This document shows positions 25,349 to 33,930 of a stretch of DNA of 64,000 nucleotides, piece after piece; the stretch's first letter is position 1; every line of letters begins with the position of its first letter. The notes under the pieces are model-generated. The model did no database searches and was not told the origin of the DNA. It saw only the letters and a list, made by a program, of their open reading frames with translations. Position numbers and translations under genes: made by a program. This DNA comes from Dehalococcoidia bacterium (GTDB lineage Bacteria > Chloroflexota > Dehalococcoidia > SM23-28-2 > HRBIN24): contig JAVVHA010000003.1 in NCBI GenBank assembly GCA_032249735.1, positions 1-64,000 on the forward strand. The letters run 5' to 3'.

Positions 25349-26749
25349 CTAGGAGCGGTAGCGGGCCCTCCCTGCTAACCGCTCCTTGTTGAGCCTTTTG
25401 GACAGGTGCAGCCCCTCCAGGGCCAGCTCAATGGCCGAAGCCAGGAGCTGGGGGGGCTGGGTGCACTCCAGCTTGGCGGCCACCTCCCCCAGGGGCGGCA
25501 CCCGAGAGGCCAGCTCCTGGTAGACCTCCGCCGGGGCCAGGTCAGAAACCTCGGCTACAAACCCGCGGCGGAAGTGGGCTACCACCTCTTCCAGCTCCGA
25601 GAGGGCCAGATAGCGGTTGAAGACGGCCAGCACCGCCCCTTGCAACAGGCGCTCCACCACCTGCTCTTCCCTCCCCTCCTCCACCACCTCGAACTCCAGC
25701 TTTCCTATGAGGGAAGGGACGATGTACGGGAGGTCGGAGATGCGGGGCGCTGCCGCCTCCTCGTCCAATATGATGGCCCGCCTGAGAGCGTTGGCCAGGA
25801 GGCTTTCGTAGCTGGCGATGCTGGCCCGCACCGAGACCCCTGAACGCTGGTTGACATCTGGACTGCGGCGGGCCAAGCGCACCACCTCGGCCACTATCTC
25901 CTTCATGAACTGGGGCACCAGGACGGGCCGCTCATCCTCACCCTCGAAGCGGGCCCTCTCCTGTTCCATGATGGCTATCTCGTCTTCGATGGTGCGCGGG
26001 TAGTGGGTGCGGATCTGGGCACCATAGCGGTCCTTGAGGGGGGTGATGATGCGCCCGCGATTGGTGTAGTCCTCAGGGTTGGCGGAGGCCACCAGGAAGA
26101 CGTCCAGGGGGAGGCGGATGCGGTATCCCCGTATCTGGACGTCCCGCTCCTGCATGATGTTGAATAGGCCCACCTGAATGCGCTCGGCAAGGTCGGGCAG
26201 CTCGTTGATGCAGAAGATGCCGCGGTTGTGACGGGGTATGAGGCCGTAGTGGATGGTGAGCTCGTCGGCCAGATAGCGACCCTCGGCCACCTTTATGGGG
26301 TCCACCTCCCCGATGAGGTCGGCGATGGTGATATCTGGGGTGGCCAGCTTCTCCCCGTAGCGGCGGTCCCGGTCTATCCACTCGATCTCCACCCCATCGC
26401 CCTCCTGGGCCACCCATTCGCGGCACCGCCGGCACAGGGGCTTATAAGGGTTGTCGTTGATCTCGCAGCCGGCGATGATGGGGATCTCGTCGTCCAAGAG
26501 GTTCACCAGGGAGCGGATGAGGCGGCTCTTGGCCTGCCCCCTCTCCCCTAGGAAGATGATGTCCTGACCGGCCAGGATGGCGTTCTGGAGCTGGGGGATG
26601 ACCGTCTCCTCATAGCCGATGATGCCAGGAAAGAGGCGCTCCCCACGCCGCATCTTGGCCATGAGGTTGCGGCGCATCTCGGCCTTGACAGGCACCACCT
26701 TGTATCCGATGGCTTTGAGCTCACCTATGGTGCGCGGTTTCCTTCCCAC
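25349..26749 (-). CDS. MoxR/magnesium-chelatase-type AAA+ ATPase
   Basis: 466 aa from a GTG at 26749. The P-loop reads FLGERGQAKSRLI, where Ala replaces the usual second Gly; related AAA+ proteins of this branch share the QAK form. Walker B-like IFCINELPDL and sensor-1 VASANPEDY follow, plus a zinc-ribbon-like CRRCREW. It is the first gene of a three-gene operon with a VWA protein and a K+ channel. Similar proteins are sometimes misnamed sigma-54-interacting regulators, but the GAFTGA loop and a DNA-binding domain are missing. A TATAAT lies 38 bp upstream of its start. Confidence 0.85.
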   Translation of the reverse strand: MGRKPRTIGELKAIGYKVVPVKAEMRRNLMAKMRRGERLFPGIIGYEETVIPQLQNAILAGQDIIFLGERGQAKSRLIRSLVNLLDDEIPIIAGCEINDNPYKPLCRRCREWVAQEGDGVEIEWIDRDRRYGEKLATPDITIADLIGEVDPIKVAEGRYLADELTIHYGLIPRHNRGIFCINELPDLAERIQVGLFNIMQERDVQIRGYRIRLPLDVFLVASANPEDYTNRGRIITPLKDRYGAQIRTHYPRTIEDEIAIMEQERARFEGEDERPVLVPQFMKEIVAEVVRLARRSPDVNQRSGVSVRASIASYESLLANALRRAIILDEEAAAPRISDLPYIVPSLIGKLEFEVVEEGREEQVVERLLQGAVLAVFNRYLALSELEEVVAHFRRGFVAEVSDLAPAEVYQELASRVPPLGEVAAKLECTQPPQLLASAIELALEGLHLSKRLNKERLAGRARYRS

Positions 26750-26787
26750 TCTTTGCTCACCGCCTCCCCTCCATGGGCTGTTCTCTC

Positions 26788-26793
26788 ATTATA
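26788..26793 (-). promoter_or_regulatory. -10 hexamer TATAAT for the MoxR/VWA/channel operon
   Basis: A perfect TATAAT on the minus strand, predicting a transcript start near 26781 and a ~30-nt leader. No good -35 at 16-18 bp. It lies in the 109-bp divergent gap before dedA. Confidence 0.5.
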
Positions 26794-26858
26794 CCCTCTG
26801 CTAGCCGTAGGGCCTAGCTGGGGGTGGCCTCTATGGGGTTGCCCTGGCATACTGGTGC

Positions 26859-27509
26859 GTGATGTCGGGGTTGGAGGACCGCCTGCTGGAAGTGGCCCGC
26901 ACCATATACGAGGCCATGGGCTGGCCAGGGGTGGTGCTGCTCATGGCCGTGGAGAGCGCCTGTATCCCCTTCCCCAGCGAGATCATCATGCCCCTAGCCG
27001 GCTGGTTCCTAATCAGGGACAGGGGACTGGGGGCCGAGTGGCTCCTGTGGGCGGCCTGGTGGGGCGCGGTGGGCAACCTCCTAGGGTCCTGGGCCGCCTA
27101 TGGCCTGGGGCGCTGGGTGGGGCGCCCCCTCCTGGAGAGATATGGTCGCTATCTCCTTATCGACCGGCGTGAGCTGGCCATGGCCGATGCCTTCTTCGCG
27201 CGCTATGGAGAGGGGGCGGCCTTCTTCTCCCGCCTACTGCCGGTGGTGAGGACCTTCATCAGCCTGCCGGCGGGGACGGCCCGGGTGTCCTTATGGCGGT
27301 TCTCCGTCCTCACCTTGGCCGGGTCATACATATGGTCCCTGGGGCTGGCCGGTGCTGGATATGCCTTGGGCCAGCACTGGGAGCGGATCACCTCTTGGTT
27401 GCGCCCGGTATCGGTGCCTTTGGCAGTGGCCCTGGCTCTAGCTGTCCTCTGGTACTATGGACGGCGGCTGTGGGTGCTTTGGGGAGCCCGCACGCCGGCG
27501 GAGGAGTGA
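26859..27509 (+). CDS. DedA-family membrane protein
   Basis: 216 aa with about five hydrophobic segments. The DedA signature region includes SACIPFPSEIIMPLAGW, GNLLGSWAAYGLGRWVGR and FSRLLPVVRTFISLPAG. DedA/SNARE-associated proteins are lipid flippases or transporters that recycle undecaprenyl phosphate or phosphatidylethanolamine and affect envelope integrity. Tandem GTG (26859) and ATG (26862) codons can both serve as start. The DUF6391-like gene begins 2 nt downstream and is probably cotranscribed. Confidence 0.88.
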   Translation: MMSGLEDRLLEVARTIYEAMGWPGVVLLMAVESACIPFPSEIIMPLAGWFLIRDRGLGAEWLLWAAWWGAVGNLLGSWAAYGLGRWVGRPLLERYGRYLLIDRRELAMADAFFARYGEGAAFFSRLLPVVRTFISLPAGTARVSLWRFSVLTLAGSYIWSLGLAGAGYALGQHWERITSWLRPVSVPLAVALALAVLWYYGRRLWVLWGARTPAEE

Positions 27510-27511
27510 GT

Positions 27512-28060
27512 ATGCGGGGCCTTTGGGGCAGGTTGAAGGCTGTCAGGCGCAACCACGCCCTGGAACACGCCACCATCGCCCTCCTCATAGCCCAGATGGG
27601 GCGTCCCCTCAAGTTGGTAGGGAGAGCAAGCGCCGACGGCTTCTACCTCCTAGGCAACGTGGCCGAGGGGGAGGTGCTGGCAGCAGCCAGGGAGGCTCTC
27701 TCCCGCCTGCGGCGGGGGGAGGACCACCTGGCCATCTCCCCCATGTGCGGCACCAATTTGGTGACAGCTGGGGTGATGACGGGCCTTGCCGCCTTCGCCA
27801 TCTTGCGACGGGGGGCCAAGTGGAGATGGCTGCCGGAGGTGGTGACAGCCTGCACCTTGGCGGTGGCCCTCTCCCAGCCCCTGGGCCGCTGGCTCCAACG
27901 CCATCTCACCGTATCGCTGGAGCTGGAGGGGATGGAGGTGATGGGGGTGCGAAAGGTGGGGCCGGCCCTCCCCCTCTACAAGGTGTACACTTCCAGCGGG
28001 GATGAGCCCCCCAGGCTCCCTGATGGGCCCTGTCCAAGGGGTGCCCGCCCCACACCCTAG
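27512..28060 (+). CDS. DUF6391-like membrane protein
   Basis: 182 aa from the ATG at 27512. Near the N terminus it carries NHALEHATIALLI (about 14-26), the hallmark of the poorly characterised DUF6391 family. One to two hydrophobic segments follow (AGVMTGLAAFAIL and VVTACTLAVALSQPLG). I cannot assign a function. It is probably cotranscribed with dedA. The last ~25 residues are proline-rich and variable. Confidence 0.65.
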   Translation: MRGLWGRLKAVRRNHALEHATIALLIAQMGRPLKLVGRASADGFYLLGNVAEGEVLAAAREALSRLRRGEDHLAISPMCGTNLVTAGVMTGLAAFAILRRGAKWRWLPEVVTACTLAVALSQPLGRWLQRHLTVSLELEGMEVMGVRKVGPALPLYKVYTSSGDEPPRLPDGPCPRGARPTP

Positions 28061-28084
28061 TGCCGGGCTCTGGCGGACCCCTCT

Positions 28085-29113
28085 CTATACGTAGAAAGTC
28101 TCGGCGATGGCCTGGCCGTATGCAGCCACCTTCTCAGGCGGCAGGCCGCCGATGGGAGGCACCAGGGTCACTGAGTCCACCATCTCCAGCACTGGGGCCA
28201 GGCGGCGGCGCACCTCGTCGGCATCGCCACAGATGACGAAGGTCTGGGCCATCTCATCGGTCACCTCTCGGGCGCCCGCTGCGTAGTTGCCCTGCTTGAC
28301 CCACTGCTGACAGCGCTGGGCCTCGGCCTGGAAGCCATGGGCAGCGAAGTAGGGCTCGTATTGCTGGATGCCGGCGTAAAAGGCCACCGTGGCCTTTGCG
28401 TCCTCCACAGCCTCGCGACGGTCCGGGTTGACGATGACCCAGAACCAAGCGTTGAAGTGGATGTCGGAGCGCTGGCGCCCAGACTTCCGCAGCCCCTCCT
28501 CCAGGGCCTGCATAGCTTGGTTGCGGGCCCACTGGATGGACCAGATGGGGTGACCGATGACCCCATCGGCCACCTCTGCTGCTAGTCGTATTAGGGGCTG
28601 CCTCACGGCAGCGATCCAAATGGGGATATGAGTGCGCACGGGCTGGGCCAGGGGCTGGAACTCCGTCCAGTCGTGGGTGTGGTACTTGCCTTGGAAGGAC
28701 TTGAGCTCCCCGGTATGGCTTTTCTCCACCACCAGGCGGATGATCTGGACGACCTCCCGCAAATGCTCTACGGGGCGCCCATAGGGCATGCCGAAGAAGC
28801 CCTCGCTCCAGCTGCGCACGCTGGGCCCCAGGCCCAGCACGAAGCGACCGCCGGAGATGCGGTCCATGTCCATGGCCGCCATGGCCGTCTCAAAGGGGCT
28901 GCGGACAAAGGCCAGGGCGATGCCGCTGGCCAGGGTGATCTTCTGGGTGACGGCGGCGCAGGCCCCCAAGGCCACCCATGGCGGGCCGTAGACCTGAGGT
29001 GCCCATATTCCCCCCAGGCCCAGGGACTCCATGGCCTTGGCCTGGGCCACTAGCACCTCCCCAGGCATGTTGCCGCTTACAAAACCCCAGAAACGCGAGT
29101 TGTCCTTGGCCAT
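28085..29113 (-). CDS. LLM-class F420-dependent oxidoreductase
   Basis: 342 aa from ATG 29113, chosen for the AAGGAGGG upstream; a longer start at 29146 is unlikely. The luciferase-like TIM barrel shows DRISGGRFVLGLGPSVRSW, FFGMPYGRPVEHLREVV and PIWIAAVRQPLIRLAAEVADG. Enzymes of this class use FMN or F420 and act on diverse redox substrates. Nothing in the sequence identifies the substrate. The DRxSGGRFxLGLG pattern is common in F420-dependent actinobacterial and Chloroflexota proteins. Confidence 0.83.
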   Translation of the reverse strand: MAKDNSRFWGFVSGNMPGEVLVAQAKAMESLGLGGIWAPQVYGPPWVALGACAAVTQKITLASGIALAFVRSPFETAMAAMDMDRISGGRFVLGLGPSVRSWSEGFFGMPYGRPVEHLREVVQIIRLVVEKSHTGELKSFQGKYHTHDWTEFQPLAQPVRTHIPIWIAAVRQPLIRLAAEVADGVIGHPIWSIQWARNQAMQALEEGLRKSGRQRSDIHFNAWFWVIVNPDRREAVEDAKATVAFYAGIQQYEPYFAAHGFQAEAQRCQQWVKQGNYAAGAREVTDEMAQTFVICGDADEVRRRLAPVLEMVDSVTLVPPIGGLPPEKVAAYGQAIAETFYV

Positions 29114-29380
29114 CGCTCCCTCCTTACAGGCGTTGGGATAGGGCAATTATACTGGTCAGGAGGCCAGGATGGCCAGGGCGGGGCGAGAAAAATCAGTAGA
29201 GGATGGCGGCCCCTTTCTTCCCACCCTCGTCCCGTCCCATCTGGAACCTCATCTCCTTGTGCTAAGTGCTAACCGGCCCACTATCATCTGGTTGAGCGGG
29301 GAAAACGGCCCGGCATGGCGGCTCCAGCTGGTGACGCACGACGTGGCCATGGGGGTAGACCTGGCCTCCTGGCAGGGCCA
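29114..29380. other. Intergenic region before cbiB
   Basis: 267 bp without a convincing gene. It holds the RBS and -10 of the minus-strand LLM gene. CAGGAGGCCAGG-like strings recall a B12 box, but the conserved cobalamin-riboswitch core is not seen. No clear promoter for the cobalamin genes was found. Confidence 0.4.
29146..29151 (-). promoter_or_regulatory. -10 hexamer TATAAT for the LLM oxidoreductase gene
   Basis: TATAAT on the minus strand (complement of 29146-29151) lies 32 bp upstream of ATG 29113. No convincing -35. Confidence 0.45.
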
Positions 29381-30298
29381 GTGCGTAGGTCGGCCGTATT
29401 CGGACTGGCGCTCCTCCTGGACTTGGCCCTGGGAGAACCCCCCAATCCCCTTCACCCCACCGCCTGGATGGGGAGGGCCGCCGCTCTCCTGGAGCCCATG
29501 GGCCGAAGGTTAGGGTCACGGGGCCAGTTGGCCTTCGGGGCGACTGTGGCCGCTTTGCTCCCCACCGCTGTCGCGCTCATGGCCAGGTCCGTCCTGAGCT
29601 GGGCAGCCCGTATCCCCTGGCTGGGCCTGCTGGCTGAGGTAGTGCTGCTCAAGAGCGCCTTCTCCGTCCGTGCCCTCGCCACGGAGGGGCTAGCGCTGCG
29701 ACGGCTGCTGGAGGCAGGAGACCTGCAGGGGGCGCGCAGGCGGGCCCAGGCCCTGGTAAGCCGCGACACATCTTCCTTGGGCCCTGCGCACCTAGTCTCC
29801 GCCGGGTTGGAGTCGTTGGCCGAGAACACCACCGACGCCTTCCTAGCCCCCTGGCTTTACTATGCGCTGGCAGGGACACCTGGGGCCCTGGCCTACCGCG
29901 CCGTAAACACCCTCGATGCCATGTGGGGATACCATGGCCAATACGAACACCTGGGCAAGGCAGCGGCCCGCCTGGACGACCTGGCCAACCTAGCACCGGC
30001 CCGTCTGGCGGCCGTGCTATTAGCCCTGGCCTCGGGAAGGCCCATAGCGGCCCTGGCGACGGCCGTGGCCCAGCATCGCCGCACTGAGAGCCCCAATGCC
30101 GGCTGGACCATGGCCGCCCTGGCCGGCGCCCTGGACGTAGAATTGGAGAAGGTGGGGCATTACCGGTTGGGCAGGCCAGGGCGGCCCCTGACGCCCTCCC
30201 GGCTCCAGGAAGGGGTGTCCATCACCCTACGCACCGCCGCGTTGGGCGCCATCCTAACGATAGGCCTGATGCTGGCCAAGGGAGAGGGGCGCCGTTAA
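29381..30298 (+). CDS. cbiB: Adenosylcobinamide-phosphate synthase CbiB/CobD-type
   Basis: 305 aa from the GTG at 29381; a longer frame starting at 29315 adds a non-conserved leader. The hydrophobic protein begins RRSAVFGLALLLDLALGEPP and contains HPTAWMGR, ESLAENTTDAFLAPW and AVNTLDAMWGYHGQYEH, the family signatures. It attaches aminopropanol phosphate (or ethanolamine phosphate) to adenosylcobyric acid at the membrane. The next genes are cobD and cobQ, so this is a late cobalamin assembly cluster. Confidence 0.92.
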   Translation: MRRSAVFGLALLLDLALGEPPNPLHPTAWMGRAAALLEPMGRRLGSRGQLAFGATVAALLPTAVALMARSVLSWAARIPWLGLLAEVVLLKSAFSVRALATEGLALRRLLEAGDLQGARRRAQALVSRDTSSLGPAHLVSAGLESLAENTTDAFLAPWLYYALAGTPGALAYRAVNTLDAMWGYHGQYEHLGKAAARLDDLANLAPARLAAVLLALASGRPIAALATAVAQHRRTESPNAGWTMAALAGALDVELEKVGHYRLGRPGRPLTPSRLQEGVSITLRTAALGAILTIGLMLAKGEGRR

Positions 30299-30338
30299 TG
30301 GCTCCCCCTTCCCCTGCCTGAAGCGGAGGGTCGCAGGC

Positions 30339-31400
30339 ATGAACGATCATGGCGGGCTACGTGCCGAGGAAGCCTTATCCCTGGGCCTTGACCCCGGGGC
30401 CGTCCTCGACCTGAGCCAGAACCTGGCCCCTCTGCCGCCCCCACCATCGGTAAGACAGGCCATAGCCAGCTGCGACTACCGCCAGTACCCCGACCCCACC
30501 TACCATCGCCTCCGCCAGGCCCTGGGCCAACGCCATGGCCCGGAACCAGAATGGGTGCTCCCCGGCAATGGTGCCAGCGAGCTCCTCTTTTTGGCCTGTC
30601 GCGCCCTCTTAGCTCCGGAGGATAGGGTAGTAGTCCTTACTCCCACCTTCAGCGAGTACGAGCGGGCAGCCCGCGCCAGCGCTGCCCAGGTGGTCCATTT
30701 TTGGGCCAGGCCAGAAGATGGCTTCCGCTGGCCGTTAAAAAACGTGTGCAGAGAGCTAAAGGCCCTGCGTCCGGCCATGGTGTTCCTATGCTGTCCTAAC
30801 AATCCCACTGGCCTCTACCTGGCCAAGGAGGAGGTGGAGCTAATAGTCTCCGCAATGGGCGAAGGGGTGCTGGTCCTGGACGAATCCTTCGTGGACTTTG
30901 TGGAGGGGGCCTGGGACTCCCTGGAGCTAGCGAAGGGGGCCAAGGTGCTGGTGATCCGTTCCCTGACCAAGGTCTTCGCTCTTGCTGGGGTCCGCCTAGG
31001 CTACGCCTTGGGCCGCCCTGAACTATTGCAGAGGCTACGGGTCCACCAGCCCCCTTGGAGCGTCAACGCCTTCGCCGAGGCGGCGGGGGTGGCCTGTGCA
31101 AGCGAGGAGGGACATGTGAGAACCGTACGCCGCCTGGTGACCGAGGCGAGGACCGCCATGGTGGCAGGGCTACGGGCTCTGGGCCTGACGGTTATAGAGG
31201 GAGCGGCCAACTTCCTGTTGGTGGAGGTGGGAGATGCACCGACCTTTCGCAGATGTCTGCTAGCTAGAGGGGTGTGCGTGCGCGACTGCACATCTTTTGC
31301 GCTGCCGAGCTATGTGCGCGTGGCAGTGCCCCACCCGCAGCAGATACCACTGGTCATAGAGGCCTTCGCCCAAGCCATCCAGGAGATAGGCAGGGCGTGA
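30339..31400 (+). CDS. cobD: Threonine-phosphate decarboxylase (class I/II PLP enzyme)
   Basis: 353 aa. Starts MNDHGGLRAEEAL, the HGG opening typical of CobD, then LDLSQNLAPLPPPP, PGNGASELL and CPNNPTGLY. The PLP-binding Lys is in SLTKVFALAGVRLGYALG (about residue 210). It makes (R)-1-amino-2-propanol phosphate, the CbiB substrate, from threonine phosphate. A histidinol-phosphate aminotransferase is a possible alternative by homology. The position between cbiB and cobQ argues for CobD. Confidence 0.88.
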   Translation: MNDHGGLRAEEALSLGLDPGAVLDLSQNLAPLPPPPSVRQAIASCDYRQYPDPTYHRLRQALGQRHGPEPEWVLPGNGASELLFLACRALLAPEDRVVVLTPTFSEYERAARASAAQVVHFWARPEDGFRWPLKNVCRELKALRPAMVFLCCPNNPTGLYLAKEEVELIVSAMGEGVLVLDESFVDFVEGAWDSLELAKGAKVLVIRSLTKVFALAGVRLGYALGRPELLQRLRVHQPPWSVNAFAEAAGVACASEEGHVRTVRRLVTEARTAMVAGLRALGLTVIEGAANFLLVEVGDAPTFRRCLLARGVCVRDCTSFALPSYVRVAVPHPQQIPLVIEAFAQAIQEIGRA

Positions 31401-31424
31401 TAGGCCTCTACCTAGGTCAAGAAG

Positions 31425-31437
31425 CGCCCCTGGGGCG
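31425..31437. terminator. GC palindrome 25 bp after cobD
   Basis: CGCCCC (31425-31430) and GGGGCG (31432-31437) can form a compact hairpin of about five base pairs. No T-run follows, so termination is uncertain. Confidence 0.3.
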
Positions 31438-31540
31438 GCAGCTGCAACAACCGTAACGCTCCCCTCTCTTCTCACGTTATCCTTATGGGAGGCGGTAAGA
31501 AAGGGATAGCAGGGGCTAGGGGCTCCTTTGGAGGTGGGCC

Positions 31541-32059
31541 ATGGGAAGCACTGCTGTAAAGGAGTTGGGCATAACGAGGTGGCGTGTGGCAGCATTGGCC
31601 ATAGCTATCTTGATGGCCTTGGGCCTCTTGAGCGGCACCTATGCGCTGGAGCGAAGCCTCCCTGCCGGCATCGTCCGGCTCCTGGAGCACCGGGAGAACG
31701 GGGGAGGCCAACAAAACGGCAACGACCATGACAGTAGCGTCTCCCAGACGGCCAGAGAAAACCACGGCCAACGGGTGGCCGATACGGCCAGGGACAACCA
31801 CGGGCAAGAGGTGGCACAGACGGCCAGGGACAACCATGGCCAACAGGTTGCTCAGGTGGCCAGGGAAAACCATGGCCAAGAGGTTTCCCAGGTGGCCAGA
31901 GAAAACCACGGCCAGCAGGTGGCCCAGACGGCCAAGGAAAACCATGGCCAAGAGGTGACCAAGACGGCCCAGAACAACCACGGGCAACAGGTTTCCGATA
32001 CGGCCAGGGACAACCATGGGCAGCGGGTCTCCGCCATCGCCAAGAACAAGGCCGACTAG
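31541..32059 (+). CDS. Membrane-anchored protein with NHGQ dodecapeptide repeats
   Basis: 172 aa, function unknown. An N-terminal hydrophobic helix (WRVAALAIAILMALGLLSG, about 14-32) probably serves as a membrane anchor or uncleaved signal. From residue 67 (nt 31739-32026) there are eight perfect-period 12-residue units of consensus V-[AS]-Q-x-A-[RK]-[DE]-N-H-G-Q-x, then a degenerate ninth, VSAIAKNKAD. Every full unit keeps NHGQ. The Lys/Arg, Asp/Glu and His content is high and there is no Cys, so metal binding or an elongated helical rod is possible but unproven. A GGAGGTG ribosome site precedes the ATG. It sits inside the cobalamin cluster without being a known cobalamin gene. Confidence 0.85.
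   Translation: MGSTAVKELGITRWRVAALAIAILMALGLLSGTYALERSLPAGIVRLLEHRENGGGQQNGNDHDSSVSQTARENHGQRVADTARDNHGQEVAQTARDNHGQQVAQVARENHGQEVSQVARENHGQQVAQTAKENHGQEVTKTAQNNHGQQVSDTARDNHGQRVSAIAKNKAD
31739..32026 (+). repeat. Eight in-frame 36-bp tandem repeats
   Basis: Units of 36 bp run without spacers and encode V-x-x-x-A-x-x-N-H-G-Q-x. The DNA copies differ by several synonymous changes, such as AACCACGG and AACCATGG. The array has therefore been retained at the protein level rather than arising by very recent slippage. Confidence 0.9.
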
Positions 32060-32088
32060 CCGGAGAACGTGGGAAGGCGTTAACAGGG

Positions 32089-32142
32089 GAGCGTAGCCTG
32101 CCCGGGGCAGCCGGTGGGCACAGTAGCTATCTGCCCTCGCTC
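32089..32142 (+). ncRNA. Candidate structured leader element before cobQ
   Basis: GAGCG (32089-32093) pairs with CGCTC (32138-32142) around two hairpins. The first is CTGCC/GGCAG (32098-32102 with 32106-32110), the second GGGCA/TGCCC (32116-32120 with 32132-32136). GGGCAG at 32105-32110 can instead pair with CTGCCC at 32131-32136, so alternative folds exist. It lies 61 bp before the cobQ start. It does not match the cobalamin riboswitch core, so this is only a structural candidate. Confidence 0.3.
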
Positions 32143-32202
32143 TACCGCCAGGGGAAGACCGAGTATCGGTGGGCACCCGTGGTCGTGATAGCATAGGAGC
32201 CG

Positions 32203-33714
32203 ATGAGGGCCCGGCTGCTGATGGTCCAGGGCACCATGTCCCACGTGGGCAAGAGCGTGCTGGTAGCCGCCCTCTGTCGCATCTTCCTTCACGACGGCCT
32301 GCGGGTAGCGCCCTTCAAAGCCCAGAACATGGCCCTCAACTCCTACGTCACTCCGGACGGCCTGGAGATAGGGAGGGCCCAGGCCGTCCAGGCCGAGGCA
32401 GCTGGCCTCGAGCCTCAGGTGGAGATGAACCCAGTGCTCCTTAAGCCTGAGGCCGACCACCGTAGCCAGGTGGTGGTCATGGGCCGCCCTATCGGCTCCT
32501 ACACCGCCGCCGAGTACCATCGCCTGAAGCCGTCCCTGCTGCCGGTAGTGCTCGATGCGCTGGAGCGGCTGCGCGCCCGCTTCGACGTAGTGGTCATGGA
32601 GGGGGCGGGCAGCCCCGCTGAGGTGAACCTGCGGGACCATGACATCGTAAACATGGGGCTAGCGAGGAGGGTGGGGGCGCCCGTCCTGCTGATGGGCGAC
32701 ATCGACCGGGGCGGCGTCTTCGCCCAGCTGGTGGGCACCCTGGAGCTGTTGGAGCCACAGGAGCGGGCGCTGGTGAAGGGGCTGGTCATCAACAAGTTTC
32801 GCGGCGATAAGGCCCTCCTCGCTCCCGGGCTGCGCTTCCTGGAGGAGCGGACGGGCCTGCCTGTGGCCGGCGTCGTCCCCTATGACCCGGAGCTATCGCT
32901 GCCGGAGGAGGACTCGGTTGCCTTGGAAAGGGTGCCACGGCGGGCCCAGGGGGTCCTGGATGTGGCAGCTGTGCGCCTGCCCCGCATCGCCAACTTCGAC
33001 GACCTGGACCCCCTGAGGCGCGAGGCGGGGGTGTCCTTGCGCTTCGTGTCCAGTGGGGAGGAGCTGGGCCAGCCAGACATGATCGTCATCCCTGGCACCA
33101 AGACCACCGTCTCCGACCTGGAGCACCTATGGTCTACGGGCCTAGCCGATGCCATCCGTAAGGCCGCGGCTGCTGGTTCAGCGGTGGTGGGTATATGCGG
33201 CGGCTTCCAGATGCTGGGACAGGTGGTGCTAGACCCCCAGGGGGTGGAAAGCAGGCACACCAAGGCCCGCGGGTTGGGACTTCTGCCAGTGGTAACCACC
33301 TTCCGCCCATGGAAGACTACCCACCGTACAAGAGCTCAGGTGGTGACAGATCAGGGGCTGCTGCAAGGGTGCCGGGGGATGGTGGTGCACGGATACGAGA
33401 TCCACATGGGGGAGTCCCGCGGCCGAGCGGAGGCCCCCTTCCTCCTCCTGTCCCGCTCAGGCCAACAGTGCCACATTCCCGATGGTGCTCTTGGTGCAAA
33501 CGGGTGGGTCCTGGGCACCTACATTCATGGCCTGTTCCACAACGCCCCCCTGAGGAGGCAGATGCTCGCCAACGTGGCACGGCGCAAGGGAGTGTCCCTG
33601 CCACCGCCCCATGAGGTGGAGCCGGACCCATACGACAGGTGGGCAGCACTGGTGCGGGAACACCTGGACATGAGGCTGCTCTACAGCATCCTGGGACTCG
33701 AGAGCCCCGGATGA
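32203..33714 (+). CDS. cobQ: Cobyric acid synthase (glutamine-hydrolysing)
   Basis: 503 aa. The N-terminal dethiobiotin-synthetase-like ATPase has [17 protein letters not shown] (P-loop), followed by [17 protein letters not shown] and [10 protein letters not shown]. The C-terminal glutamine amidotransferase-like domain keeps the nucleophile in [12 protein letters not shown] and the His in GTYIHGLFH. It amidates four side chains of adenosylcobyrinic diamide. The gene ends the cobalamin cluster. A GCCTGGG/CCCAGGC hairpin lies 41 bp after the stop. Confidence 0.95.
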   Translation: MRARLLMVQGTMSHVGKSVLVAALCRIFLHDGLRVAPFKAQNMALNSYVTPDGLEIGRAQAVQAEAAGLEPQVEMNPVLLKPEADHRSQVVVMGRPIGSYTAAEYHRLKPSLLPVVLDALERLRARFDVVVMEGAGSPAEVNLRDHDIVNMGLARRVGAPVLLMGDIDRGGVFAQLVGTLELLEPQERALVKGLVINKFRGDKALLAPGLRFLEERTGLPVAGVVPYDPELSLPEEDSVALERVPRRAQGVLDVAAVRLPRIANFDDLDPLRREAGVSLRFVSSGEELGQPDMIVIPGTKTTVSDLEHLWSTGLADAIRKAAAAGSAVVGICGGFQMLGQVVLDPQGVESRHTKARGLGLLPVVTTFRPWKTTHRTRAQVVTDQGLLQGCRGMVVHGYEIHMGESRGRAEAPFLLLSRSGQQCHIPDGALGANGWVLGTYIHGLFHNAPLRRQMLANVARRKGVSLPPPHEVEPDPYDRWAALVREHLDMRLLYSILGLESPG

Positions 33715-33754
33715 GGATGCCAACGCCTCCCCCGTGTCTTTCCCTCCTGCCAAG

Positions 33755-33772
33755 GCCTGGGACCACCCAGGC
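33755..33772 (+). terminator. 7-bp hairpin after cobQ
   Basis: GCCTGGG (33755-33761) pairs with CCCAGGC (33766-33772) around ACCA. There is no strong T-run, so this is a possible terminator for the cobalamin cluster. Confidence 0.35.
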
Positions 33773-33930
33773 TACATATCTTCCCTGCAGCCACCTAACC
33801 TCTGCTCACCGTGGCCTCGCCAGGGGAGCTCCCCGATGTTCTCGCCCCGGCACCCGCCTCTCCCGCAGCACCTAAGAAATTTCGCTTCCTTTCCCGACGT
33901 CCACTTCATCATCAAGGGTTGGACTTCGGT

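Noticed and set aside
25349-26749. Sigma-54-dependent regulator
   Set aside because: The ATPase has no GAFTGA loop and no C-terminal helix-turn-helix; it is a MoxR/Mg-chelatase-type AAA+ protein.
29147-29380. Cobalamin riboswitch before cbiB
   Set aside because: CAGGAGGCCAGG-like strings resemble a B12 box, but the conserved core and the long paired regions of the class were not found on either strand.
31739-32026. 36-bp tandem repeats as a CRISPR array
   Set aside because: The units abut without spacers and form an open reading frame with a start, ribosome site and membrane helix.
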